Below are positions 10,569 through 19,708 of a stretch of DNA of 64,000 nt, piece after piece; within the stretch, counting starts at the first letter, position 1, and each line of letters starts with the position of its first letter. The position numbers and the translations under genes were made by a program. Source of the DNA: Gammaproteobacteria bacterium HGW-Gammaproteobacteria-1 (GTDB lineage Bacteria > Pseudomonadota > Gammaproteobacteria > Thiohalomonadales > Thiohalomonadaceae); assembly GCA_002840095.1 (NCBI GenBank), contig PGZL01000005.1, forward strand, positions 339,812-403,811, written 5' to 3'. Below the pieces are notes generated by a model. The model was not told the DNA's origin, did no database searches, and saw nothing but the letters and a program-made list of their open reading frames with translations.

Positions 10569-11242
10569 ATAATAATCCTGCCGTCTTCCAATCTGAGAAT
10601 GCGGTGCATGCGCGCCGCCAGCCCCATGTCGTGGGTCACCACCACGAAGCTGGTCTTGAGTTCCTCGTTCAGTTCCAGCATCAAGCCATAGACCTGTTCC
10701 GCCGTGTGCTGATCCAGGTTGCCGGTCGGCTCGTCCGCCAGCACGCACTGCGGCCGGGTCACCAGGGCGCGGGCCAGGGCGGCGCGCTGGCGTTCGCCGC
10801 CGGACAGCTCGCCCGGCTTGTGGCTCAGGCGGTGGCCCAGGCCGACGCGCTGCAACAGTTCCGTGGCGCGGGAGGCGGCCTCGTCGACCCGAGCCCCGCC
10901 GATGAGCAGCGGCATCGCCACGTTTTCCAGGGCGCTGAATTCCGGCAGCAGGTGATGGAACTGGTAGACGAAGCCCAGGGCGCGGTTGCGCAGGCGGCCG
11001 CGCGCGGCTTCGCCCAGGCGGGCCATGTCCTGTCCCGCCACCTCGACGCGGCCGGCACTGGGCAGTTCCAGGCCGCCGAGCAGGTGCAGCAGCGTGCTCT
11101 TGCCGGAGCCGGAAGCCCCCACCACGGCGACGCGCTCGCCGCGCGCCACGGCCAGGCCCACCTCGCGCAGCACTTCCACCGCCTGCGGGCCCTCGGTATA
11201 GGTCTTGCCCAGACCGTGACAGGACAGCACCGTCTCACTCAT
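10565..11242 (-). CDS. lolD: Lipoprotein-releasing ABC transporter ATP-binding protein
   Basis: The ATPase of the LolCDE complex, which extracts outer-membrane lipoproteins from the inner membrane. Walker [10 protein letters not shown], the signature [15 protein letters not shown] and Walker [13 protein letters not shown] are all present in 225 aa. Its ATG at 11242 overlaps the lolC stop by eight bases. The protein ends GRIIM at a TAG provided by a family B repeat, so its native C-terminus may have been trimmed or replaced. Confidence 0.96.
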   Translation of the reverse strand: MSETVLSCHGLGKTYTEGPQAVEVLREVGLAVARGERVAVVGASGSGKSTLLHLLGGLELPSAGRVEVAGQDMARLGEAARGRLRNRALGFVYQFHHLLPEFSALENVAMPLLIGGARVDEAASRATELLQRVGLGHRLSHKPGELSGGERQRAALARALVTRPQCVLADEPTGNLDQHTAEQVYGLMLELNEELKTSFVVVTHDMGLAARMHRILRLEDGRIIM

Positions 11243-12482
11243 AGCGCAGGGCCTCCGCCGGCTGGGTGCGCGCCGCGCTCCAGGCCGGGTACAGGGTGGC
11301 GACGATGCTGAGCAGAAAGGACACCACGGCGATGCGGCCCACGTCGCCCCAGTCCAGCTGCGAGGGCAGCTTGCTGATGTAGTACACGTCCGCCGGCAGG
11401 AACTGCACGGAGAACAGCCGTTCGATGGCGGGCACGATGGTTTCCACGTTGAGCGCCAGGGCGATGCCGCCCACCACGCCGAAGAGGGTGCCGATGAAGC
11501 CGATCACCGTGCCCTGCACCATGAACACGCCCATCACGCCGTTGGGCGACAGGCCCAGGGTGCGCAGGATGGCAATGTCGGTCTTCTTGTCGGTCACCAC
11601 CATCACCAGGGTGGACACGATGTTGAATGCGGCCACCGCCACGATGAGGAACAGGATCACGAACATCACCGTCTTCTCGGTGCGGATGGCGCGGAAGAAA
11701 TTGGCGTGCTGCTGGGTCCAGTCACTGACCTGGAAGGTACCGGGCAGGGTCTGCGCCAGCTCGCGCACCACCCAGGGGGCCTTGAACATGTCGTCCAGCT
11801 TGAGCCGCACGCCGGTCACCTCGCCGGGCATGCGGAACAGGATCCCGGCGTCCTCGATGTGCACCAGGGCCAGGGCGCTGTCGTATTCGTACATGCCCAC
11901 CTCGAAGATGCCGCTGACGGTGAAACGCTTCAGCCGCGGCAGCACCCCCGCCGGAGTCACGTTGGCCGCCGGCGTCACCAGCGTCACCTTGTCGCCCGTC
12001 ATCACGCCGAGGATGCGCGCCAGATCGATGCCGAGCACGATGTTGAACTCGCCCGGCCGCAAATCCTCCAGGCTGCCCGTCACCATCTTGCTGCCCACCT
12101 CCGACACCGCCGGCTCCTCCGCCGGCAGCACGCCGCGGATCAGCGCGCCGTTGACGCGCTGGCCCTCGATGAGCATGCCTTCCTTCTGGATGTAAGGCGC
12201 GGCGCCCAGCACGCGGGCGTCGCGCTGCGCCGCCGTCGCCACCTCCTGCCAGTTGCGCAGCGGCACGCCGTAGCCGCTGATGGTGGCGTGCGAGGTCATC
12301 CCCAGGATGCGGGTGCGCAGCTCCTGCTCGAAACCGTTCATCACCGACAGCACCGTGATCAATGCCGTCACGCCCAGGGCGATGCCGAGCATGGAAATGA
12401 GCGAGATGAAGGAGATGAAATGATTGCGGCGCTTGGCGCGGGTATAGCGCAGGCCGATGGAAAGTATGAGTGGTCGAAACAT
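11235..12482 (-). CDS. lolC: Lipoprotein-releasing ABC transporter permease (LolC/LolE)
   Basis: The membrane subunit of the Lol exporter, 415 aa. It has an N-terminal helix ([32 protein letters not shown]), a large periplasmic MacB-like core domain, and three C-terminal helices ([65 protein letters not shown]). Only one permease gene is seen, so the complex may be LolF-like, with a single permease type forming both halves, or a second gene may lie elsewhere. Confidence 0.95.
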   Translation of the reverse strand: MFRPLILSIGLRYTRAKRRNHFISFISLISMLGIALGVTALITVLSVMNGFEQELRTRILGMTSHATISGYGVPLRNWQEVATAAQRDARVLGAAPYIQKEGMLIEGQRVNGALIRGVLPAEEPAVSEVGSKMVTGSLEDLRPGEFNIVLGIDLARILGVMTGDKVTLVTPAANVTPAGVLPRLKRFTVSGIFEVGMYEYDSALALVHIEDAGILFRMPGEVTGVRLKLDDMFKAPWVVRELAQTLPGTFQVSDWTQQHANFFRAIRTEKTVMFVILFLIVAVAAFNIVSTLVMVVTDKKTDIAILRTLGLSPNGVMGVFMVQGTVIGFIGTLFGVVGGIALALNVETIVPAIERLFSVQFLPADVYYISKLPSQLDWGDVGRIAVVSFLLSIVATLYPAWSAARTQPAEALRYE

Positions 12483-12509
12483 GGGGCGACATTAAACCAC
12501 AACACGCCC

Positions 12510-12869
12510 TTATCCGCCTGCGATCAACTCCACCGCATTGCCGTCCGGATCGCGGCAGAACAGCGCCGCCCGGCCGGAGCGGCTGCGGGTATAGGGAATG
12601 CCTGCCGCCTCCAGGCGGGTGACCAGTGCGTCCAGATCGGGACAGGACAGGGCCACGTGGCGATCGCGCCCGCCGTGGTCGGGACGCCCGTCCACCGGGT
12701 CGGGATTGGGCAGCTCCAGCAGGTGGATCTGCTGTCCGCCGACGTCCAGCCAGGCGCCGGGAAAGCCCAGTTCGGGCCGCGGCGCCTCGGCCAGGCCGAG
12801 GATGTCCCGGTAAAAACCCAGGGCGCGGGCAGTGTCAGCGACGAGCAGGCTGACGTGATGTAAACGCAT
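12510..12869 (-). CDS. VOC (glyoxalase/bleomycin resistance) family protein
   Basis: A 119-aa metal-dependent fold of the vicinal oxygen chelate superfamily. The two beta-alpha-beta units begin LHHVSLLVADTARALGFYRDILGL and HVALSCPDLDALVTRLEAAGI, ending with FCRDPDGNAVELIA. Candidate metal ligands are His4, the His of HVAL and the Glu of VELI. The substrate cannot be deduced. It is upstream of the dap operon and divergent from it. Confidence 0.9.
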   Translation of the reverse strand: MRLHHVSLLVADTARALGFYRDILGLAEAPRPELGFPGAWLDVGGQQIHLLELPNPDPVDGRPDHGGRDRHVALSCPDLDALVTRLEAAGIPYTRSRSGRAALFCRDPDGNAVELIAGG

Positions 12870-12892
12870 ATGGCAGCAGTTTCCTTGGATAA

Positions 12893-12922
12893 TTGGACGG
12901 TCAACACCCCGCCCCCTATAAT
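12893..12922 (+). promoter_or_regulatory. Sigma70-type promoter for the dap operon
   Basis: TTGGAC (12893-12898) and a perfect TATAAT (12917-12922) are separated by 18 bp. Transcription would start near 12930, about 43 bases before dapC. Confidence 0.75.
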
Positions 12923-12972
12923 AGGCGGCCGTTTTTGGCCTTAAAACAATTACATCCAGACTCCGCGCCGCG

Positions 12973-14169
12973 ATGAACCCGGACCTCGACAGGCTACAGC
13001 CCTATCCCTTTGAAAAGCTTGCCCAGCTCAAGGCCGGGGTGACTCCACCGGCAGCGCTGTCGCATATCGTGCTGTCCATCGGCGAGCCCAAGCACCAGCC
13101 GCCCGCCTTCATCCGCGACGAGCTCATCGCCAATCTGGCCGGCCTGGCCAACTACCCGCTCACCAAGGGCCGGGTAGAACTGCGTGCCGCCATTGCCCAG
13201 TGGCTGACCCGCCGCTTCCGGCTCAGGGACGGCAGCGTGGACGCCGAAAAACACATCCTGCCGGTCGCCGGTACCCGCGAAGCGCTGTTCGCCTTCGCCC
13301 AGGCGGTGGTGGACCGCGGCAGCAGTCCGTTGGTACTGATGCCCAACCCGTTCTACCAGATCTACGAAGGCGCCGCCCTCCTCGCCGGCGCCGAGCCGTA
13401 TTTCATGAACGCCACCGCCGCCACCGGCTTCCTGCCCGATCTGGACGCCGTGCCGGATGAAGTATGGCGACGCTGCCAGTTGCTCTACGTCTGCTCGCCG
13501 GGCAATCCCAGCGGCGCGGTGGCGCCCATCGAGTACTTCCAGCGCCTCATCGCCCTGGCCGACCGGCACGACTTCATCATCGCCTCGGACGAATGCTATT
13601 CCGAGCTGTACAACGACGAGACCAATCCTCCCGCCGGCCTGTTGCAGGCCTGTGCCGCGCTGGGGCGAGACGACTTCCACCGTTGCGTGGTATTCCATTC
13701 GCTGTCCAAGCGCTCCAACCTGCCCGGCCTGCGTTCCGGCTTCGTGGCCGGCGATGCGCAGGTGCTCAACAGGTTCCTGCTCTACCGCACCTACCAGGGC
13801 TGTGCCCTGCCGCCGCCGACCCAGGCCGCCAGCATCAGCGCCTGGCAGGACGAGGCACACGTGGTGGAGAACCGCGCCTATTACCAGCGCAAGTTCGACG
13901 CCGTGCTGGAGATACTGCGGCCGGTGCTGGCGATGGACAAGCCCGCCGCCGGCTTTTACCTGTGGACGGAGACGCCCATCGACGACGAACGCTTCACCCG
14001 AGAACTGTTCGCACAGCAGCACGTCACCGTGCTGCCCGGCAGCTATCTGTCGCGCGAGGCGCACGGGACCAATCCCGGCCGCAACCGCGTACGCATCGCC
14101 CTGGTGGCGGAAATGGATGAATGCGTGGAGGCGGCCCGCCGCATTCGCGCATTTGCTGAACAAATTTGA
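12973..14169 (+). CDS. dapC: Succinyldiaminopimelate transaminase
   Basis: A PLP aminotransferase converting N-succinyl-2-amino-6-ketopimelate to N-succinyl-LL-diaminopimelate, in lysine and peptidoglycan synthesis. Fold-type I features are the substrate-binding FEKLAQLKAG start, the NPSGA motif, SDECYSELY and the PLP lysine in HSLSKRSNLPGLRSGF. It has 398 aa. It is followed by dapD, yffB and dapE, an arrangement that supports DapC over a generic aminotransferase. A family A repeat separates it from dapD. Confidence 0.95.
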   Translation: MNPDLDRLQPYPFEKLAQLKAGVTPPAALSHIVLSIGEPKHQPPAFIRDELIANLAGLANYPLTKGRVELRAAIAQWLTRRFRLRDGSVDAEKHILPVAGTREALFAFAQAVVDRGSSPLVLMPNPFYQIYEGAALLAGAEPYFMNATAATGFLPDLDAVPDEVWRRCQLLYVCSPGNPSGAVAPIEYFQRLIALADRHDFIIASDECYSELYNDETNPPAGLLQACAALGRDDFHRCVVFHSLSKRSNLPGLRSGFVAGDAQVLNRFLLYRTYQGCALPPPTQAASISAWQDEAHVVENRAYYQRKFDAVLEILRPVLAMDKPAAGFYLWTETPIDDERFTRELFAQQHVTVLPGSYLSREAHGTNPGRNRVRIALVAEMDECVEAARRIRAFAEQI

Positions 14170-14272
14170 AAAACGAACTTCCGCCGCAGAGACGCAGAGA
14201 CACGGAGATGGCTAATGCAAACCTGGCTTGTGCCACTCTGCGCCTCTGCGTCTCTGCGGCAGGTTTTTAAAA
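14168..14272. repeat. Family A inverted repeat between dapC and dapD
   Basis: gccgcagagacgcagag (left) and ctctgcgtctctgcggc (right) are perfect 17-bp arms about 50 bp apart. A T-run (ggttttt) follows the right arm, so partial termination upstream of dapD is possible. Confidence 0.85.
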
Positions 14273-14284
14273 CTGGAGAATGAA

Positions 14285-15109
14285 ATGAACGATATCAAGA
14301 ACGTCATTGAAGAAGCCTTCGAGCGCCGCGCCGAGATCACCCCGCGCAACGTCGAGACCCACGTGAAGGAAGCCGTCGAAGAGGCCATCCGCCTGCTCGA
14401 CAGCGGCAAGGCCCGCGTCGCGGAGCGCCAGTCCGTGGGCAAGTGGACGGTGAACGAGTGGCTGAAGAAGGCCGTGCTGCTCTCCTTCCGCATCAACGAC
14501 AACGAATTCATGAAGGGCGGCTTCACCAACTACTACGACAAGGTGCCCTCCAAGTACGCCGACATGAACTCGCGCGACTTCCGCGAAGGCGGCGTGCGCG
14601 TGGTACCGCCGGCCACTGCCCGCCGCGGCTCCTACATTGCCTCCGGTGCGGTGCTGATGCCGTCCTACGTCAACATCGGCGCCTACGTCGACTCCGGCAC
14701 CATGGTCGACACCTGGGCCACCGTCGGCTCCTGCGCCCAGATCGGCAAGAACGTGCACTTGTCCGGCGGCGTCGGCATCGGCGGCGTGCTGGAGCCGTTG
14801 CAGGCCGCCCCCACCATCATCGAGGACAACTGCTTCATCGGCGCCCGTTCCGAAGTGGTGGAAGGCGTCATCGTCGAGGAAGGTTCCGTCATCTCCATGG
14901 GCGTGTACATCGGCCAGTCCACCAAGATCTACGACCGCGAGACCGGTGAAGTGCACTACGGCCGCGTCCCCGCCGGTTCCGTCGTGGTGTCCGGCAACCT
15001 GCCCTCCAAGGACGGCAAGTACAGCCTGTACTGCGCGGTCATCGTCAAGAAGGTGGACGAGAAGACCCGCGGCAAGGTCGGCATCAACGAGCTGTTGCGC
15101 GATATCTGA
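14285..15109 (+). CDS. dapD: 2,3,4,5-tetrahydropyridine-2,6-dicarboxylate N-succinyltransferase
   Basis: Transfers succinyl from succinyl-CoA to tetrahydrodipicolinate. It has the expected N-terminal helical domain ([14 protein letters not shown]), a left-handed beta-helix built of hexapeptide repeats ([30 protein letters not shown]) and a C-terminal cap. I chose the ATG at 14285, giving 274 aa, the E. coli length; the frame extends upstream into the repeat. GGAGAATGAA gives a ribosome site. Confidence 0.97.
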   Translation: MNDIKNVIEEAFERRAEITPRNVETHVKEAVEEAIRLLDSGKARVAERQSVGKWTVNEWLKKAVLLSFRINDNEFMKGGFTNYYDKVPSKYADMNSRDFREGGVRVVPPATARRGSYIASGAVLMPSYVNIGAYVDSGTMVDTWATVGSCAQIGKNVHLSGGVGIGGVLEPLQAAPTIIEDNCFIGARSEVVEGVIVEEGSVISMGVYIGQSTKIYDRETGEVHYGRVPAGSVVVSGNLPSKDGKYSLYCAVIVKKVDEKTRGKVGINELLRDI

Positions 15110-15110
15110 A

Positions 15111-15172
15111 GCGAAGTGGCAAGTAACAAGTTGCATGAATTTCTTGTAACTTGAAACTTGTCACTTGCAAAG
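15111..15172. repeat. Short inverted repeat between dapD and yffB
   Basis: gaagtggcaagtaacaagtt and aacttgaaacttgtcacttg form an imperfect hairpin. It differs from families A-D and resembles the direct-repeat-rich block at 21628-21702 in style only. Confidence 0.6.
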
Positions 15173-15177
15173 ACTCC

Positions 15178-15525
15178 ATGACCACTCTTTACGGCATCAG
15201 GAACTGCGATACCGTGCGCAAGGCCCGCGCCTGGCTCGATGCGCACGGTATCGCCTACCGCTTTCATGACCTGCGCGCCGACGGCATCGATGCCGCCACG
15301 CTCAGCGGCTGGCTGCAGCAGGTCGACACGGCGACGCTGATCAACACCCGCGGCACCACCTGGCGACAGTTGCCGGAGAATGCGCGGCAGATCGGCGACA
15401 ACGATAGTGCCGTGCGGCTGATGCTGGAACACCCGACGCTCATCAAGCGCCCGGTGCTGCTGCAAGACGACAGGATCACTGTGGGCTTTGCCGCAGCCGT
15501 CTACGAAAACCTGTTCGGTGCCTAG
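15178..15525 (+). CDS. yffB: ArsC/Spx-family protein YffB
   Basis: A 115-aa thioredoxin-fold protein of the arsenate reductase-like family (MTTLYGIRNCDTVRKARAWL; KRPVLL; GF motif). It has the single N-terminal active-site Cys10 of YffB proteins, which are glutathione-related and not shown to reduce arsenate. Genes of this type lie between dapD and dapE in many gammaproteobacteria, though their link with lysine synthesis is not clear. ATG 15178 is chosen; an earlier start would run into the repeat. Confidence 0.93.
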   Translation: MTTLYGIRNCDTVRKARAWLDAHGIAYRFHDLRADGIDAATLSGWLQQVDTATLINTRGTTWRQLPENARQIGDNDSAVRLMLEHPTLIKRPVLLQDDRITVGFAAAVYENLFGA

Positions 15526-15565
15526 GACCGGCGTTTCACCGCCACCTCACTTTGTGGCCTAATAG

Positions 15566-16723
<1,158 letters not shown>

Positions 16724-16732
16724 ATCGATTAA

Positions 16733-16870
16733 CACCTGCCGCTGAGGCGCAGAGACGCGGAGATTAGTCGGCGGCGACGCGTTTACGGCAGGTCGCATCT
16801 CTGCACTCGTAGCGTCAACACGGATATATGCTCCGCGCCTCAGTCCCTGCAGGGTGCGCATCGCGCACCG
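16733..16870. repeat. Degenerate family A copy followed by a family C half
   Basis: cctgccgctgaggcgcagagacgcggag pairs loosely with ctccgcgcctcagtccctgcag; then gggtgcgcatcgcgcaccgg, half of a family C unit, follows. The block sits in the 261-bp gap after dapE and holds no gene. Confidence 0.6.
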
Positions 16871-16922
16871 GCTGCGCAGCACTAAAGATTTTCCGCACCC
16901 TGCCGTTACAGTCACCGTTCCC

Positions 16923-16949
16923 TAAAGTTCTCCGCGCCCGGGACGCTAT
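16923..16949 (+). promoter_or_regulatory. Possible sigma28 (FliA-type) promoter
   Basis: TAAAGTTC, exactly 11 bases, then GACGCTAT. Compared with the enterobacterial FliA consensus (TAAAGTTT-N11-GCCGATAA), this is 7/8 and 5/8 matches with the right spacing. It ends 35 bp before the start of the next gene. Confidence 0.4.
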
Positions 16950-16984
16950 GTCGGACACAGCGCCGCCCCGCCGTGGAGGACACC

Positions 16985-18088
16985 ATGATCGTCACCAGTT
17001 CCAATCTCCAGCTGCACAGCAGCTACAGCTATCTCGAATACCAGCGTCAGCGCGAATCCCTCACCGTATGGAAGGACGGCCCGGAAGGCCGCCGCCAGGT
17101 GACCATGGAAGCGGAAAGCGAACGGCTGCACATGGAGGCCGGCGGCACCCGCCTGCGCCATGCGCAGCAGGCGCCGCGCCTCGCACCGCCGCCGCAACGC
17201 GCCGCGGTCACGTCGCCGGCCCCTGCATCAGTGCCGGCGGCCGCAGTCGATGAAGCGGACGCCACTGCCTATACCGCCGAGGAACTCCAGGTCACCGTGC
17301 TCAAGCTGCTGGTGGAACGGATCACCGGCCGCCGCCTGGAATTGTTCGACGCCAGGGAGCTGAACCACGGCGAAAAGGTCGAGCTGCCGCCGGAGCAACA
17401 CGGCCGCAGCAATGGCCGCGAAGGCTGGGGCGCGGTCTATGAGCGCGAGGAAACCACGGTGGAACAGGAGAGCACCCGCTTCTCCGCCCAAGGCGTGGTG
17501 CGCACCGCCGACGGCCGCGAGATCGAGCTCAGCGTGGAACTGAACATGAGCCGCGAATTCATCAGTCACAGCAACCTCACCGTGCGGGCGGGCGATGCCC
17601 TGAAGGATCCGCTGGTGATCAACTTCGAAGGTGCGGCGGCCCAGCTCACCCGAACCACCTTCGCCTTTGATATCGACGTCGACGGCAGCGCGGATCAGAT
17701 CGCCTTCGTCGGACCCAACAGCGGCTTTCTCGCCCTCGATCGCAATGACGACGGCGTGATCAACGACGGCAGCGAACTGTTCGGGGCCCTGAGCGGCAAC
17801 GGCTTTGCCGATCTCGCCGCCTACGATGAGGACGGCAACGGCTGGATCGACGAAGGTGACGCGATATTTACGCGCCTGCTCGTCTGGAGCCGCGACGCGG
17901 ACGGCGAGGATCGGCTGGACGGTCTGCTGCTGCGCAATGTCGGCGCCCTTTATCTGGGCCAGGCCGCGACGCCGTTTTCCCTCAAGGATGAAGGCAATGC
18001 CCTGCAGGGTGTGGTGCGCGCCAGCGGAATCTATCTTGCGGAAGACGGCGGCGTGGGAACGGTGCAGCAGCTGGATCTGGTTGTGTGA
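16985..18088 (+). CDS. Unknown protein with calcium-site-like DxDxDG repeats (367 aa)
   Basis: No named family is recognised. There is no signal peptide. The N-terminus is MIVTSSNLQLHSSYSYLEYQ, followed by a variable Pro/Ala-rich part (about 55-90) and a helical stretch (YTAEELQVTVLKLLVERITG). The C-terminal half is rich in acidic turns: DIDVDGSADQI, LDRNDDGVINDGSELFG, AYDEDGNGWIDEGDAIF and SRDADGEDRLDG, which look like EF-hand or dockerin-type calcium loops. The ATG at 16985 follows gtggaggacacc, a good ribosome site; a frame start at 16973 lacks one. The possible FliA-type promoter suggests a motility link, unproven. Confidence 0.8.
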   Translation: MIVTSSNLQLHSSYSYLEYQRQRESLTVWKDGPEGRRQVTMEAESERLHMEAGGTRLRHAQQAPRLAPPPQRAAVTSPAPASVPAAAVDEADATAYTAEELQVTVLKLLVERITGRRLELFDARELNHGEKVELPPEQHGRSNGREGWGAVYEREETTVEQESTRFSAQGVVRTADGREIELSVELNMSREFISHSNLTVRAGDALKDPLVINFEGAAAQLTRTTFAFDIDVDGSADQIAFVGPNSGFLALDRNDDGVINDGSELFGALSGNGFADLAAYDEDGNGWIDEGDAIFTRLLVWSRDADGEDRLDGLLLRNVGALYLGQAATPFSLKDEGNALQGVVRASGIYLAEDGGVGTVQQLDLVV

Positions 18089-18092
18089 AGTC

Positions 18093-18110
18093 GTGGGTCG
18101 TCCGACCCAC
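18093..18110. terminator. Hairpin between convergent genes
   Basis: GTGGGTCG-tc-CGACCCAC is a perfect 8-bp stem between the calcium-site gene and tsaB. There is no T-run, so intrinsic termination is uncertain. Confidence 0.35.
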
Positions 18111-18123
18111 CGCGATAAGAAAC

Positions 18124-18792
18124 TCAGCGCTGGTGCGTGACCTTGTCGCGCAGGTAGACCGGTTGCGCCAGCGCGGCATCCACCGCCTTGCCCGCATGCC
18201 ACGCGGCGGCGGCAAGCGCCAGTATGTCCACGGCCTGCGGGTAACGATCGCCGTAATGGGTCGTCACGGCGCAGCGCTGCGCCAGCACCTCGCCATAGGT
18301 CGCCCAGCCGCTGCCCGCGCCCGTGCAATCCGCCGCCCGCGGCAGCGGCACCAGTTCCGGCGCGAACACGCCCTCCTCGCCCTCGGGCAGCATCACGCCG
18401 TCCTGTTCCCGGTACAGCCCCCAGTACACCTCGCCCATGCGGGCGTCGATGGCCGCGGCCACCCGATGCGCGCCGTACTCGCGCCAGGCGCCCTGCGCCA
18501 GCGCCGCCAATGTGGACACCGGCAGCACCGGCAGTTCGGCGGCGAAGGCCAGTCCCTGGGTGACGCTGGCCGCGATGCGCACCCCGGTGAAGCTGCCGGG
18601 ACCGCGGCCGAAGGCGATGGCGTCCAGCCCGGCGAGCGTCAGGCCGGCTTCCGCCAGCACCTCCTCCACCATGGGCAGCAGCAGTGCCGCGTGTTCGCGC
18701 GGCGCCAGCTGCGAACGCGCATGCACGGCGTCGCCGTCGCGCAGGGCGACGGAGCAGGATTCGGTGGCGCTTTCCAGGGCTAGCAGCTTCAC
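18124..18792 (-). CDS. tsaB: tRNA threonylcarbamoyladenosine biosynthesis protein TsaB
   Basis: A non-catalytic ASKHA-fold partner of TsaD in forming t6A37 in tRNA. The typical N-terminus MKLLALESATESCSVALRDG, the KxxFGRGPGSFTGVRI-like segment (AIAFGRGPGSFTGVRIAASV) and AAIDARMGEVYWG are present. It has 222 aa and starts with GTG at 18792. It stands alone. Confidence 0.96.
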   Translation of the reverse strand: MKLLALESATESCSVALRDGDAVHARSQLAPREHAALLLPMVEEVLAEAGLTLAGLDAIAFGRGPGSFTGVRIAASVTQGLAFAAELPVLPVSTLAALAQGAWREYGAHRVAAAIDARMGEVYWGLYREQDGVMLPEGEEGVFAPELVPLPRAADCTGAGSGWATYGEVLAQRCAVTTHYGDRYPQAVDILALAAAAWHAGKAVDAALAQPVYLRDKVTHQR

Positions 18793-18844
18793 GGCATCAG
18801 GAAGTCGTTCGATGAGGGACAGCGATTATCGCATGAAGGGCAGA

Positions 18845-18950
18845 GCGCCGCTCCCGGCCATCCTTGGCCTCCGCGGCATAAGTCCATCCCTGGACAAGCG
18901 CCGCTCCCGGCCATCCTTGGCCTCCGCGGCATAAGTCCATCCCTGGACAA
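18845..18950. repeat. 53-bp tandem duplication (two copies)
   Basis: Two identical 53-bp units, starting gcgccgctcccggccatcct and ending ccatccctggacaa, lie at 18845-18897 and 18898-18950. Each contains ggccatccttggcc, an internal inverted repeat. They lie between tsaB and the beta-barrel gene's terminator. Confidence 0.92.
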
Positions 18951-18984
18951 AACAACGCCCGCGCCTTTGAAGGGCGCGGGCGTT
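18946..18984 (-). terminator. Terminator of the beta-barrel protein gene
   Basis: A perfect 12-bp stem (aacgcccgcgcc / ggcgcgggcgtt) with a 7-base loop is followed on the minus strand by tgttttgtcc, just after the stop at 18999. Confidence 0.85.
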
Positions 18985-18998
18985 GCGTTGGAGCGCAA

Positions 18999-19643
18999 TC
19001 AGAACGCGTAGGATACGCCGATAGCGACCTGGGGATACCACTTGTAGCTGTCCAGACTGTTTTCCAGGCTGGCCTGTTCGCGATCGATGTCGGTTTGCGT
19101 CACGCCGACGACATTGGTCGCCAGCGTCACCTTGGGCGATCCCTGATAGGCGGCACCGATCTCGACGCTCATCCCGAACCCGGTACCTTTGGCCGCATTG
19201 CCCCAGCCCAAGCCCACATACGGGCCATTGTCGAAGGATACGTCGCCGTTGACGTACTCGCCGGCGCCCAAGGTGCCGGTATTGCCGTCGATATCATAGG
19301 TGCTTCCGGGCTTGACGCTCATGGCCAGCTTGTTGCCGTTGAACAGGTAGCCGGCGGTCAGCCGGAACGTCCCGCCACCCGGATGCCAGTCCAGCAGCAG
19401 CGCGGAACTCTGCCACTTGAGGTCGATATCGAAATCAGTCCCACTCTCGGTGGCGGAGGTATTGAATTTGTAGCTGTTCACGCCAAGACGGGCATTGAGG
19501 GTATCTGTCAGCGACTTGGTGACTTCCGCCCCCAGGCCCAGCAAGCCGGCCTTGACTCCGATCCCCAGCCCCGCGTCCGCCTGTGCCGCACCGGCGCCCA
19601 GCATGGCTGCCGCCATGATTCCACCCATTACCGCTCGTTTCAT
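18999..19643 (-). CDS. Outer-membrane beta-barrel protein, unknown role
   Basis: A 214-aa protein with a clear signal peptide (MKRAVMGGIMAAAMLGAGAAQADA, cleavage near AQA). The mature part is amphipathic beta strands (LGIGVKAGLLGLGAEVTKSL, ARLGVNSYKF, SALLLDWHP, FRLTAGYLFNGNKLAM) and ends WYPQVAIGVSYAF, with the C-terminal aromatic residue that the Bam machinery recognises. It resembles small OmpW/OmpX-like or OprF-N-type barrels, but no specific family is assigned. It has its own terminator and is monocistronic. Confidence 0.8.
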   Translation of the reverse strand: MKRAVMGGIMAAAMLGAGAAQADAGLGIGVKAGLLGLGAEVTKSLTDTLNARLGVNSYKFNTSATESGTDFDIDLKWQSSALLLDWHPGGGTFRLTAGYLFNGNKLAMSVKPGSTYDIDGNTGTLGAGEYVNGDVSFDNGPYVGLGWGNAAKGTGFGMSVEIGAAYQGSPKVTLATNVVGVTQTDIDREQASLENSLDSYKWYPQVAIGVSYAF

Positions 19644-19708
19644 GTTCTTGTCTCCCCGGCGTATGAAGTAAGTGAGGCCAGTCTACCCATGGGACGGCAG
19701 CCGCACAA

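Noticed and set aside
15178..15525. Arsenate reductase
   Set aside because: The protein is of the YffB type located in a dap operon, without ars genes; arsenate reduction is not supported.
18845..18950. CRISPR-like array
   Set aside because: There are only two units, identical along the full 53 bp with no unique spacers, and no cas genes.
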